A stretch of DNA of 64,000 bases from Gluconobacter frateurii (GTDB lineage: Bacteria > Pseudomonadota > Alphaproteobacteria > Acetobacterales > Acetobacteraceae): positions 62,001-126,000 of the forward strand of contig NZ_BEWN01000006.1 of NCBI RefSeq assembly GCF_002723955.1, written 5' to 3'. Of the stretch, positions 36,858-45,843 are shown piece by piece. The position numbers and the translations under genes are program-made. Position 1 is the first letter of the stretch. Every line of letters starts with the position of its first letter. The notes under the pieces were generated by a model, which was not told the DNA's origin, searched no databases, and saw only the letters and a list, made by a program, of their open reading frames with translations.

Positions 36858-37484
36858 TCAGCGTGCCTTCTGAAGACGGGCGAGATGACAGGCGAGCAGG
36901 AATTCCAGGCCTTCAAGACGGGCCAGAGCCGTGAACATGTCCTTACCCCAGACGTAAACACCATGCCCGCGGATCAGGTAGCCCAGACGCATATCCGGCA
37001 GCTTCGGAGCAACAACTGTCGCAAGCCGGGCAATATCCTGATCGTTGTGAAACAGGGGGAGATCAAGACTGGTGTCGTGAGTCGTCTGGCCTTCAAAGAC
37101 CTTCAGAACCTCATATCCTGCCAGTGTGATGGCGTCTGTCGGCTCATCCATGGACAGGATGGTGGCCGCGACGGAATGACCATGCAACACAGCACCGATC
37201 GACGGATCATGCGCGTAAAGCTGGGTGTGCAGCAGGGTCTCGGCGCTGGCACGATTGGCAGGGTCGAGCGGCACACCTTCAGAGGTGATCTGGATCACAT
37301 CCTGTTCCGTCAGGAAGCCCTTGTGGCCACCTGACCGGGTAATGGCGATGCGGCCATCGTCCAGACGGACGGACAGGTTGCCAGCCGTAGCCGGAACCCA
37401 GCCGCGCTGATCCATCCGCTGACCCGCCCGTACAATCTGCCGGGCGGCGTCGGTCCATGCCGTATCAGACGTCGTGTTCAACAT
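36858..37484 (-). CDS. mtnB: Methylthioribulose-1-phosphate dehydratase
   Basis: 208 residues, class II aldolase fold. It dehydrates methylthioribulose 1-phosphate. The zinc site is AVLHGHSVAAT (HxH) with a further histidine in LIRGHGVYVWGKD; ANRASAETLLHTQLY carries the catalytic Glu. The ATG at 37484 overlaps the tatA stop by one base. MtnA and MtnK/MtnP, needed earlier in the pathway, are not in this window. Confidence 0.93.
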   Translation of the reverse strand: MLNTTSDTAWTDAARQIVRAGQRMDQRGWVPATAGNLSVRLDDGRIAITRSGGHKGFLTEQDVIQITSEGVPLDPANRASAETLLHTQLYAHDPSIGAVLHGHSVAATILSMDEPTDAITLAGYEVLKVFEGQTTHDTSLDLPLFHNDQDIARLATVVAPKLPDMRLGYLIRGHGVYVWGKDMFTALARLEGLEFLLACHLARLQKAR

Positions 37485-37759
37485 CAGACCTGCGTACGGT
37501 GTGTATCGCTGTTGGTGGTCGTCTGGCTGTAGCCTGGCGACTGGTTGTAGCCGGGCGACTGGTTGGGGGGCGAGATATGACCAGGCGGCTGGCTGTTTTC
37601 AGCCGGCGTCATGTTTTCGTCTTCACCCATGTTCTTCTTGAAGGATTTGATTCCCTTCGCGAAGTCTCCCATCAGACCGCTGATCTTTCCACCGCCGCCA
37701 AACACGACGAGCAGGACGACCGCCAGGATCAGCCAGTGAACGGGGCTCATGCTGCCCAT
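37484..37759 (-). CDS. tatA: Sec-independent translocase protein TatA
   Basis: 91 residues. A single N-terminal membrane helix ([18 protein letters not shown]) is followed by an amphipathic helix ([19 protein letters not shown]), then a polar tail with a two-copy SPGY repeat ([12 protein letters not shown]). This is the TatA plan; TatB and TatC are not beside it, so the gene is separated from the usual tatABC cluster. It exports folded proteins such as the Tat-signal small subunit at 45844. It shares a transcript with mtnBDC and ribF. Confidence 0.88.
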   Translation of the reverse strand: MGSMSPVHWLILAVVLLVVFGGGGKISGLMGDFAKGIKSFKKNMGEDENMTPAENSQPPGHISPPNQSPGYNQSPGYSQTTTNSDTHRTQV

Positions 37760-37830
37760 AATGTATTACTCCGAAAAGCCAAGGCTACACCTTCATGTGG
37801 CAAGGCTTGGGCGTTTGTGCAAGCGTTCGC

Positions 37831-38301
37831 TCAGGACGCATCATCCGGACCGGAGGCCGAAACGAAGCCGTAGGCTGGATAGGCCCTGCGTCCGAGGCCG
37901 TGGATGGGTGCCCACCAGACGCGGACGAGAGTCCAGTCATGATCGGGCGAGACATCCGTGATGGGGACATTGCGATCAATGCGTCCCGGCTCCCAGTTAG
38001 CATGATCTACAAGAATCGTGCGTGAAGAAATCTGTTTCCGAACAATAGACACGTGCCCGCTTGGCACCCGGGAGGTCGCGCGGAACACCAGAACAGAGCC
38101 CGGCGTCGGACTATGACTCCGGGCATAATGCCCGGCGGACTGACGCCACCATGAAGCAGCTGCACCACTCAGCTGAAGGCCTGTCCGGGACCGGGCGTAG
38201 GGTGCGCACTGAAGCGGGCCATTGAAGCTGGCACGACTGAACTCACGGCTGCCCCCACAGGCTGTAAGAGAAAGAAGAAGGCACAGAGCCAGTTTCTTCA
38301 T
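37831..38301 (-). CDS. CHAP-domain lipoprotein, putative peptidoglycan amidase/endopeptidase
   Basis: 156 residues. A lipoprotein signal ends LLSLTACGGS. The CHAP (NlpC/P60-like) core shows the catalytic cysteine in LQCAPYARSRTG, SWWRQSAGHYARS, the histidine in PSGHVSIVRK and VDHANW. It probably cleaves peptidoglycan from an outer-membrane-anchored position. Its ATG overlaps the recX stop (ATGA), so it is co-expressed with that gene. Confidence 0.82.
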   Translation of the reverse strand: MKKLALCLLLSLTACGGSREFSRASFNGPLQCAPYARSRTGLQLSGAAASWWRQSAGHYARSHSPTPGSVLVFRATSRVPSGHVSIVRKQISSRTILVDHANWEPGRIDRNVPITDVSPDHDWTLVRVWWAPIHGLGRRAYPAYGFVSASGPDDAS

Positions 38302-38906
38302 GCCCGGCTCCGGAAGGCAATGATGCGGTCTTCTGCTTCTTCAGGGTCCATGTCGAGCGCAGTTTCCACAACATCTCGGGAAAACCCGTTGCGGGCAAAG
38401 ATGCCCATGACGCGGATGGGGTCTTCCTGGGGGCGATCAGGACGGCAGAACGGCCCTACACGCCGTTTTCGGGCCAGCACGAGCGCTGCGGCCAGTTCGG
38501 CTTCACGGGCGGTGTCGTCTGATCTCTCGCCAAGCGATTCGTTGAGCGCATCCTGCGTTACACTCTGGTCAACGCCCTTCGTTGCCAGATGGGCAGCGAC
38601 AGCGCGACGGGAGCGGCCTGTCCGCGTCAGGTTTAGGGCGCGGGAGCGGGCAAACCCGGCATCATCGACCGCACCCAGTTCCGTCATGGCAGAGACGACG
38701 TCATCCACGGCAGGACGCAAAGACGCTATCGTTGCTTCCACATCTTCTTCCAGCATTCCCGCGCGCACTGCACGGGTGCCCCAACGGCGCAGGCGGCGGT
38801 CCAGCATCTGTCGCAGGCCGTGCTCGGTTGTGGCGAAACGGGCCAGATGAGCCAGAGCCGTTTCACGCAACGCCTTGAAATCGGGAGCGGTTGGTATGTC
38901 CTCCAT
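38298..38906 (-). CDS. recX: RecA regulator RecX
   Basis: 202 residues from the ATG at 38906. RecX modulates RecA filaments. The helical repeats are seen in LAHLARFATTEHGLRQMLDR, GAVDDAGFARSRALNLT and RRAVAAHLATKGVDQSV. Alphaproteobacterial RecX is of this length. The frame is open to 38963, only 6 bases from the divergent hydrolase gene, and that longer start would leave no room for promoters; neither start has a clear ribosome site. recA is not in this window. Confidence 0.78.
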   Translation of the reverse strand: MEDIPTAPDFKALRETALAHLARFATTEHGLRQMLDRRLRRWGTRAVRAGMLEEDVEATIASLRPAVDDVVSAMTELGAVDDAGFARSRALNLTRTGRSRRAVAAHLATKGVDQSVTQDALNESLGERSDDTAREAELAAALVLARKRRVGPFCRPDRPQEDPIRVMGIFARNGFSRDVVETALDMDPEEAEDRIIAFRSRA

Positions 38907-38969
38907 AGAGAGGGAGTATGCTGCCAAGTAAGCATTTACGGCAAGATCGGATGAGGCCATCATCGCCCC

Positions 38970-40535
38970 ATGAGCGACTCTTTTTCAGCCCGTCTCGAGG
39001 CGGCCGTCTCCGCCATCCCTGCCCGCTATCCCGGCGCCGGCGGGGCTGTTGCCGTTGTAAAGGACGGCGAGGTTCTCATTCGCCACACATGGGGGTACGC
39101 CAATGCGGAGCGGCGGCTTCCGTTCACGCCCTCCACGTTGTTCCGCATGTGCTCTATCACCAAGCAGTTCACCTGCGGGGTGCTTCTGGATCTTTTTCAG
39201 GATCCGACAGAGCTGGATGGGGACGTGGATGACCGCCTGCCCCAGCTTGATGAGCCTGCTCCCGGGGCGCTGCATCTGGCGCATAACCAGTCCGGCCTGC
39301 GGGATTACTGGGCGGTGGCAATGCTGCACGGTGCACCGATCGAAGGAGAATTCGGAGACCGGGAAGCACGCCGCGTCATTGATGGCACACGCACGCTCCA
39401 GTTTCAGCCGGGAACATCCTATTCCTATGTGAACCAGAATTTCCGCCTGCTGTCGGACATTCTGGAAGACCGAACCGGGCGGAGTTTTGCGGAACTGCTT
39501 CAGACGTCCGTGTTCAATCCAGCCGGTATGGAACGCGCGATTCTGGCGGCCGAAACCCGCGCCATGCCGGATGGGACAGTCGGCTATGAAGGCACTGTTG
39601 AAAGCGGCTTTCGACCGGCAATCAATAACGTTCTGTGGACGGGCGATGCCGGGCTGGGCGCCTCACTGGATGACATGATTGCGTGGGAGCGCTTCATCGA
39701 CGCCACACGCGACGATCCGGACGGGCTTTATAATCGCCTGACGGCGCCCGTGTCCTTTCTGGATGGAACGCCTGCGCCCTATGGCTTTGGGTTACAACGA
39801 ACCTCGATGTTCGGGCGGGATGTGACGATGCATGGAGGTGCCCTGCGTGGCTGGCGCTCTCACCGGCTGCATGTAGCCTCCGAGCGACTGTCCGTGGTGG
39901 TGATGTTCAATCACATGTCGCCTGCTCAGGTGGCTGCGGCGCAGATTTTGGCTGCGGCCCTTGGCGTTCCTTACGAACCCGATCGCACGACCCAGCAGCC
40001 CCTGGAACTTTACGGCACATATCTTGAGCAGGAGACGGGACTGTCAGCCCGAATCGAACCGGCACCCGGTGGTGCGCAGCTTCGTTATCTGATGGTTCCG
40101 GAGATGCTGGAGGGTGTTTCGCCGTCACGTGCGGAGACACCCAATGTCCGCGTGGTCCGTCAGGGCGATGAGGTTCGCATGGAGCGACCAGGGGAAAACC
40201 GGGTTGGTATTCTGACGGCCTGTGATGAGACGCCGGGCGAAGACATTGAAGCTCTTGAAGGGATCTATCGCTGCGAAGAGCTGGACGAAGCTGAAGTCAC
40301 AGTCGAACTGACCAATGGTGTCGTTTACGGCGGTTTTTCAGGCATTCTCGGAAATGGCCGTATGGAGCCGCTTCAGCGACTGGCGAAGGACGTTTGGGTT
40401 CTGCCTTGCCCGCGTGCTCTGGATCATACGGCACCGGGAGACTGGACGCTGGCTTTCGAGCGGGATGCGATGGGTGTGAATGCGGTCCGGGTTGGGTGTT
40501 GGCTGGCCCGAGATCTCGTGTACAGGCGCGCCTGA
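38970..40535 (+). CDS. dap: D-aminopeptidase-like serine hydrolase (beta-lactamase fold)
   Basis: 521 residues, matching the 520-residue D-aminopeptidase (DAP) class of Ochrobactrum. The penicillin-recognising motifs are CSITKQFT (SxxK, the nucleophile serine), YSYVNQNF (YxN) and TMHGGALRGW (HxG). The C-terminal 180 residues form the two antiparallel barrel domains of DAP. It probably removes N-terminal D-amino acids from peptides, perhaps wall-derived. No signal peptide is visible. It is divergent from recX and ends before a strong hairpin. Confidence 0.85.
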   Translation: MSDSFSARLEAAVSAIPARYPGAGGAVAVVKDGEVLIRHTWGYANAERRLPFTPSTLFRMCSITKQFTCGVLLDLFQDPTELDGDVDDRLPQLDEPAPGALHLAHNQSGLRDYWAVAMLHGAPIEGEFGDREARRVIDGTRTLQFQPGTSYSYVNQNFRLLSDILEDRTGRSFAELLQTSVFNPAGMERAILAAETRAMPDGTVGYEGTVESGFRPAINNVLWTGDAGLGASLDDMIAWERFIDATRDDPDGLYNRLTAPVSFLDGTPAPYGFGLQRTSMFGRDVTMHGGALRGWRSHRLHVASERLSVVVMFNHMSPAQVAAAQILAAALGVPYEPDRTTQQPLELYGTYLEQETGLSARIEPAPGGAQLRYLMVPEMLEGVSPSRAETPNVRVVRQGDEVRMERPGENRVGILTACDETPGEDIEALEGIYRCEELDEAEVTVELTNGVVYGGFSGILGNGRMEPLQRLAKDVWVLPCPRALDHTAPGDWTLAFERDAMGVNAVRVGCWLARDLVYRRA

Positions 40536-40609
40536 AAACCGTTCTTTCCCCGCAAGGGGTTTGACGGATCGCATTTCTGCCGCACAGTATGTGTCTGCGG
40601 AATCTTTGG

Positions 40610-40639
40610 CCCTGCCCCGGGCGACCGGGGCAGGGTTTT
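40610..40639 (+). terminator. Rho-independent terminator after the D-aminopeptidase-like gene
   Basis: CCCTGCCCCGG and CCGGGGCAGGG form a perfect 11-bp stem with a GCGA loop, followed by TTTT. It isolates dap from the arginine genes, whose first start codon is at 40688. Confidence 0.9.
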
Positions 40640-40687
40640 CCGATTCTGCAGCTTTTCATTCACCCTGATTCAGGATCGTCGATCATC

Positions 40688-41890
40688 ATGATCTCCGCCC
40701 TCATGCCCAATTACAAACGTGCCGACCTTGCTTTCGAGCAGGGCGAAGGCGTCTGGCTGACGGCATCGGACGGGCGACGATATCTTGATTTCGGGGCCGG
40801 CATTGCCGTCTCTTCTCTTGGCCATGGGCATCCTAAGCTGGTGAAGACCATCGCGGATCAGGCTGCGAAGGTCATGCATGTCTCGAATCTCTATCGCATT
40901 CCGCAGGCTGAAAAGCTGGCGGACCTGCTGGTAAAGAACTCGTTCGCGGACTCCGTGCTGTTCTGTAACTCGGGCGCTGAAGCCAACGAAGGCATGGTGA
41001 AGATGATTCGCCGCGCCCAGTTCGCGAACGGCCATCCGGAACGGACGCGCGTCCTATGCTTTGATGGAGCCTTCCACGGCCGTACGCTGGCCATGATCTC
41101 CGCAACGGGCAACCCGGCCTATCAGAAGGGCTTCGGCCCTGTCGTTGAAGGCTTTGACCACGCGCCGTTCAACAACACGAACACGCTGCGGGCAGCCATT
41201 ACGCCGGAGACGGCTGGTATCATTGTGGAGCCCATTCAAGGCGAAAGCGGCATCAAGCCTGCGACAGAAGTCTTCATGAAGGCACTTCGGGCCGTCTGTG
41301 ACGAACATGGCATCTATCTGGGCTTCGATGAAGTTCAGACGGGTGTCGGCCGGACTGGCAAGCTGTTCGCGCATGAGTGGTACGGCATCAAGCCGGACGT
41401 TATTTCCATTGCCAAAGGTATCGGCGGCGGCTTCCCACTCGGCGCTGTTCTGGCGACGGAAGAACTGGCCAAACATCTGACCCCCGGCTCTCACGGGACG
41501 ACATTTGGCGGCAACCCGCTGGCTTGCGCTGCGGGGACAACCGTCCTCGAGGAAGTGCTTAGCCCCGGTTTTCTAGAGCATGTCCGTACCGTTGGAGACG
41601 CGTTCGACACGATGCTCCAGGACGTTGTGAAGCGCTCTTCCGGAGTATTTGACGATGTGCGCGGCATGGGTCTTATGCGTGGGCTGCACTGTGTGCCGCC
41701 GGTCGGTGAAGTTATGCCGTTCGTGACGGGTGCTGGTCTTCTGACGGTTGGAGCTGGTGACAATGTTCTGCGTCTCGTGCCCCCGCTGATCGTGACGGAA
41801 GAAGACTGCAAAATCGCATGCAACAAACTGATTGAGGCAGCCGAAGCCTTTGTGGCTGCCGGAAAACTGGAACAGGAGACAGTGTCGTGA
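40688..41890 (+). CDS. argD: Acetylornithine aminotransferase
   Basis: 400 residues, class III PLP aminotransferase of arginine synthesis; it may also act in lysine synthesis. The PLP lysine is in ISIAKGIGGGFPLGAVLA; other marks are FCNSGAEANEGMVKMIRRA, CFDGAFHGRTLA and the aspartate in LGFDEVQTGVGRTGK. The ATG at 40688 begins the family sequence; the longer frame from 40589 would run through the upstream hairpin. The stop overlaps argF. Confidence 0.95.
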   Translation: MISALMPNYKRADLAFEQGEGVWLTASDGRRYLDFGAGIAVSSLGHGHPKLVKTIADQAAKVMHVSNLYRIPQAEKLADLLVKNSFADSVLFCNSGAEANEGMVKMIRRAQFANGHPERTRVLCFDGAFHGRTLAMISATGNPAYQKGFGPVVEGFDHAPFNNTNTLRAAITPETAGIIVEPIQGESGIKPATEVFMKALRAVCDEHGIYLGFDEVQTGVGRTGKLFAHEWYGIKPDVISIAKGIGGGFPLGAVLATEELAKHLTPGSHGTTFGGNPLACAAGTTVLEEVLSPGFLEHVRTVGDAFDTMLQDVVKRSSGVFDDVRGMGLMRGLHCVPPVGEVMPFVTGAGLLTVGAGDNVLRLVPPLIVTEEDCKIACNKLIEAAEAFVAAGKLEQETVS

Positions 41891-42861
41891 GTCTGGCTAT
41901 CGCCCCCCGGACGATTGGAACGGAACAGCAGATGCCACGGCATTTTCTTGATATTCGCGATTTCAGCGGAGACGTCATCCGACAGATCATTGATCTGTCG
42001 GCCCGCGTCAAAGCTCTGCAGAATAATCGTGCACGCCCTTTGCATCCGGAGCGCCCGCTTGAAGGCCGGACCCTCGGGCTGATGCTGGCACAGCCTTCCA
42101 CGCGGACGCGTGTGTCGTTCGAAGTCGGAATGGGTCAGCTTGGCGGGCAGGTTTCGGTGCTGTCACCGGGGGACATGCAGCTTGGGCGCGGTGAGACCAT
42201 CGCGGATACAGCACGGGTTCTGTCGCGCTTTCTGGATGTAATTGTTCTGCGGACTGGCAAGGACGAGAACCTGCGCGAACTGGCAAAGTGGAGCACGGTT
42301 CCAGTCATCAACGGGCTGACGCCAGTGTCTCACCCGATCCAGATTCTGGCCGATGTTCTGACGTTTGAAGAACATCGCGGCCCGATTGCGGGCAAGACGC
42401 TGGCATGGATCGGGGACGGCAACAATGTTGCGACCTCACTGATGGAAGCTGCGGCTCTTCTAAAGTTTAACGTTCGTTTGGCAACGCCTGCCGACTTTGC
42501 ACCCAGCGAACGTGCAGTGTCGTGGGCGCGTGAGCACGGCGCTTCCATCGAGATCTTCCGTGACCCGGCTGAGGCTGTTTCCGGTGCAGATGCTGTCCTG
42601 ACGGATACCTGGGTCAGCATGGGCGACAAGGACCGTGAGCAGCGTCTTGCCGCATTCCGACCTTATCAGGTGGATGCCGCTCTTATGGCAAAAGCTGCGC
42701 CTGATGCCCTGTTCCTTCACTGCCTCCCTGCCCATATCGGGGAAGAAGTGACGGCGGATGTTTTTGAAAGCCCGGCGTCTGTTGTTTTTGATGAAGCGGA
42801 AAACCGGCTTCACACGCAGAAGGGTCTGCTTCTCTGGGCCCTTGGGAGAGAGAACGGGTGA
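41887..42861 (+). CDS. argF: Ornithine carbamoyltransferase
   Basis: 324 residues from a GTG that overlaps the argD stop (GTGA). It makes citrulline from ornithine and carbamoyl phosphate. The carbamoyl-phosphate motif is QPSTRTRVSFEVG, ornithine-site motifs are DTWVSMGD and LFLHCLPAHIGEEV, and HPIQILADVLTFEEH is conserved. The first 20 residues precede the family start at RHFLDIRDFSGD. Confidence 0.95.
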   Translation: MSLAIAPRTIGTEQQMPRHFLDIRDFSGDVIRQIIDLSARVKALQNNRARPLHPERPLEGRTLGLMLAQPSTRTRVSFEVGMGQLGGQVSVLSPGDMQLGRGETIADTARVLSRFLDVIVLRTGKDENLRELAKWSTVPVINGLTPVSHPIQILADVLTFEEHRGPIAGKTLAWIGDGNNVATSLMEAAALLKFNVRLATPADFAPSERAVSWAREHGASIEIFRDPAEAVSGADAVLTDTWVSMGDKDREQRLAAFRPYQVDAALMAKAAPDALFLHCLPAHIGEEVTADVFESPASVVFDEAENRLHTQKGLLLWALGRENG

Positions 42862-43790
42862 TCGATACACCTCCATTTCTTGACAGGGGACGCCCCAACG
42901 TCCCGAACATGGTTGTTTCAGGGGGCATTGTTCCGTTTTATCTGGAACGTTCGCCTGTTCGGGGACGCCTTGTCAGACTGGGAAAGCTGGCCGATGCCAT
43001 CCTGTCCCGCCATGACCTCCCCGATGGCGTTCTGGAGCTGGGTGGTCAGGCTCTAGCCCTTGTGGCGGCCATGGCATCTGCCCTGAAGTTCAAAGGCTCC
43101 TTCTCTCTTCAGATCAAGGGGGATGGTCCGGTCACGATGCTGCTGGCGGATGCAACGGATACGGGAGACCTCCGTTTTACGGCGCGCCTCTCTGAAGACG
43201 CTGATCCGGCAAATCTGCCAAAAACGGCTCCTGAGCTTCTAGGCAACGGCTACATGGCGTTCACGATTGACCAAGGGGCGGACATGGACCGTCACCAGGG
43301 CATTGTGGAACTGACGGGAGAGACACTCTCCGACATGGCCATGCAGTACTTTCAGACCAGTGAGCAGCATGACTGCCTGATCCGGCTGTTCTGCATGAAA
43401 ACGCTGGATGGTTGGCGCGCCAGTGCGCTGATTCTGGAACGTATTGCTGCGGAAGGTGGAATTGAAGCGACCGCGCAGGATGACGATGCGTGGGAGACAG
43501 CCTGCACGTTTGCCGAAACGCTCCAGCCAGTTGAGATCTTTGACGAAGATCTGGGCAGTGGAGATTTGATCTATCGTCTGTTCGCGACGTTGGATGTCCA
43601 GATCGCCACGCCGCGCGCATTGGCTTATGGATGCCGCTGCTCCCGGGCCCGTCTTGCCTCTGTGCTCGACAGGTTCAGCACTGACGATCTGGACCATATG
43701 GTTGAAGACGGAGCCATCACAATGAACTGCGAGTTCTGTAATGTCGGCTTTCGCTTCACCCGCGATGAACTGGGAGACAAACCTGAATGA
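42858..43790 (+). CDS. hslO: Redox-regulated chaperone Hsp33
   Basis: 310 residues. It is activated by oxidants through release of zinc from four cysteines, seen here as YGCRCSRARL (CxC) and NCEFCNVGF (CxxC). The N-terminal body has FSLQIKGDGPVTMLLADA and YFQTSEQ. The GTG start overlaps the argF stop. In acetic acid bacteria such a chaperone fits oxidative and acid stress. It is followed with a 4-base overlap by a gene of unknown function. Confidence 0.93.
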   Translation: MIDTPPFLDRGRPNVPNMVVSGGIVPFYLERSPVRGRLVRLGKLADAILSRHDLPDGVLELGGQALALVAAMASALKFKGSFSLQIKGDGPVTMLLADATDTGDLRFTARLSEDADPANLPKTAPELLGNGYMAFTIDQGADMDRHQGIVELTGETLSDMAMQYFQTSEQHDCLIRLFCMKTLDGWRASALILERIAAEGGIEATAQDDDAWETACTFAETLQPVEIFDEDLGSGDLIYRLFATLDVQIATPRALAYGCRCSRARLASVLDRFSTDDLDHMVEDGAITMNCEFCNVGFRFTRDELGDKPE

Positions 43791-44860
43791 CGGCTTCGCT
43801 GCTTGACGGTATCGAGATTGATGGCGCACCCGCCGGGGCACTTTATCCCGGATGGACGGCAATACATCGTCAGCCGGTCGTCGGGCAGTTTGAAGTTATC
43901 GTCTTTCAGGACGAAGCCAGTCAAAGACAGGCCTGTTGGTGGATTGAAAATGGCGTCTATAAGGCCAGTCATGTGCTGGCCCTTCCACCAGAAGCTCAAA
44001 ACGATCTTCTGACAGCAATGGACCCTCTGTTCTGGCCTTTGGCAGAAGGTGTTCTCGGAGGAGAGATCAGGGATGATGCCCGTACCTTCAGAACGGATCT
44101 TCCGGAAATCGTCTTTCGTGAGCTTTCAGGTTGCTGGCTGGGGCGTCATGCGCCTCATGCGATCTTCATTGCGGCAGGCCATGCGGATAGTGGCGAAGCA
44201 CTGACCTGTCCTGACGGGAAGCCTGTTGCAGAAGGCCGGATGAAAGCCCTGCTTTCTGCGAAGCGTACCGGCAGCACACTGATTGTGTCTTCGCCGTTTT
44301 CGGCGCTGCCCGTTCGTGCTCAGATTGAGATGAAACTGGGCTCTTCCGCAACAGCCTACCGCTTTAATGATGAAGCCGAAAACGCTGTTTTCTATCTGGT
44401 CTGGGATGAAACAGCGCCGGACCGGCGGCCCTCTTTCTATTATCCCAAAGGGCCTCTGCTGGTCAGCGATGCTCCCTCTGGGCCGCTTTTTCCAGGGTGG
44501 ATCCTGGAATGGTTTGCACGACATGCAGATCATGCAGACGCTATCCGCTCCGCACGCCCGTTCCTTCCGGAAGACTTTGGTGTGGGTCAGGCATCCTCGC
44601 TCCGCTCGCCCAAAACTACACAGGATGATCCAACGGGCTCGCCCTCGCCTTCAGTTCCGCCTCCGTCTCATGAACAGTCCATCAATGCGTCTCCCATTAC
44701 CGAAGCGGCAGCGATCCAGAAAACAGCTGAGCCGATCAAAGCTCCACAAAGATCCTTTTTGCCAGAGCTTCCACTGGAACCCGCTCCGGTAGTAAAGTCG
44801 CCCCCTAAAAAGGGGCTGTTTGGACGGCTGAAAGCACTCTTGGGCCGGGACGGCGAATAA
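43787..44860 (+). CDS. Protein of unknown function coupled to hslO
   Basis: 357 residues; I do not recognise a family. About residues 1-250 look globular (LYPGWTAIHRQPVVGQFEVI, CWLGRHAPHAIFIAAGHADS, YYPKGPLLVSDAPSGPLFPG), with no signal peptide or membrane segment. Residues 260-330 are proline/serine-rich and disordered (SPSPSVPPPSHEQS). The last 15 residues are a short basic amphipathic stretch (KKGLFGRLKALLGRD), which may bind membrane or a partner. The ATGA overlap with hslO and the 18-base gap to the next gene imply one operon. Confidence 0.7.
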   Translation: MTASLLDGIEIDGAPAGALYPGWTAIHRQPVVGQFEVIVFQDEASQRQACWWIENGVYKASHVLALPPEAQNDLLTAMDPLFWPLAEGVLGGEIRDDARTFRTDLPEIVFRELSGCWLGRHAPHAIFIAAGHADSGEALTCPDGKPVAEGRMKALLSAKRTGSTLIVSSPFSALPVRAQIEMKLGSSATAYRFNDEAENAVFYLVWDETAPDRRPSFYYPKGPLLVSDAPSGPLFPGWILEWFARHADHADAIRSARPFLPEDFGVGQASSLRSPKTTQDDPTGSPSPSVPPPSHEQSINASPITEAAAIQKTAEPIKAPQRSFLPELPLEPAPVVKSPPKKGLFGRLKALLGRDGE

Positions 44861-44878
44861 ACTTCGGGAGACTGGTTA

Positions 44879-45706
44879 ATGGGTATGCGACACTGGATTG
44901 GAGCGAGTGCTCTGGCGTTTTCCCTTGGTCTCGGAGGATGTGCGGACAATGAACCTGCACAAACCTTCCCGCCAGCCGATTACAGCTATCTGTCCCAGCT
45001 TCATCTGAATGTCGCAACGATCAATATTCAGGACGAGGCTGCTCCTACGCCGGATTCTTTGAGCGCCAAGGCCCCTACGCCTCCCGATCAGGCGCTCAAA
45101 CAGATGGCCAATCAGCGACTTGTCGCAAGCGGTCAGACCGGGCAGGCGGATTTCATCATCAAACAGGCTTACATCTCTGCTGCGGAAGATAACGTCATCT
45201 CCGGCGCGATGGATGTGCAGTTGAATGTCGCCGATGCCGGCAATCTACATACGGGCTATATTCATGCCAGGATCAGCCGCAAACTCGACACCGGCTCCAA
45301 GAGCGCCACATCGCGTGGATCCCTGTATGAACTGACGAACCAGATGATGCAGGACATGAATGTTGAGCTGGAGTTCCAGATCCGCAAAAAACTGATGAGC
45401 TGGATGACAGATGCCATCGGTAATCCGCTCGTTAATGGCGGCGTTCAGCAGCAGTCCCTGACAGCACCAGGCACCGTTACGACGCCCACTGTTTCAACAC
45501 CTGCTACACTTACTCCTGCATCCCCAAGCGTTCAGCCCCAGCCCTCAACCGCAGCAGCCGCTCAGCCCAGCGTACCAGATGCCATTTTCCCGACCGGATC
45601 GGGCGATGACAGCGCTCCAGCGGTTTCGGCTCCCAAACAGAAATCTCCTCCCATGGGGACTTTGCAACTGCCATCCACCTCGCAGAACGCCAGTTCAGGC
45701 GGCTAA
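44879..45706 (+). CDS. Putative lipoprotein of unknown function
   Basis: 275 residues. The signal ends ALAFSLGLGGCADNEP, a lipobox. Residues 30-180 are a mixed alpha/beta domain (YSYLSQLHLNVATINIQDEA, QADFIIKQAYISAAED, YELTNQMMQDMNVELEFQIR). Residues 185-275 are a threonine/proline/serine-rich disordered tail. I do not recognise the family. Gene order hslO-unknown-lipoprotein suggests a shared envelope or stress role, but this is inference. Confidence 0.7.
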   Translation: MGMRHWIGASALAFSLGLGGCADNEPAQTFPPADYSYLSQLHLNVATINIQDEAAPTPDSLSAKAPTPPDQALKQMANQRLVASGQTGQADFIIKQAYISAAEDNVISGAMDVQLNVADAGNLHTGYIHARISRKLDTGSKSATSRGSLYELTNQMMQDMNVELEFQIRKKLMSWMTDAIGNPLVNGGVQQQSLTAPGTVTTPTVSTPATLTPASPSVQPQPSTAAAAQPSVPDAIFPTGSGDDSAPAVSAPKQKSPPMGTLQLPSTSQNASSGG

Positions 45707-45843
45707 AATCATCATCCTCGTGGCGTTGTGATCGCTCTGGGTCTGGCTTCGGACCTGATGCTTATTCTATGGGGTCTTGTCCTTACTTATTTCGGATATG
45801 TTCATTTCCCGAACATGGCCCTACCCTCGTTCTGGAGACCACT

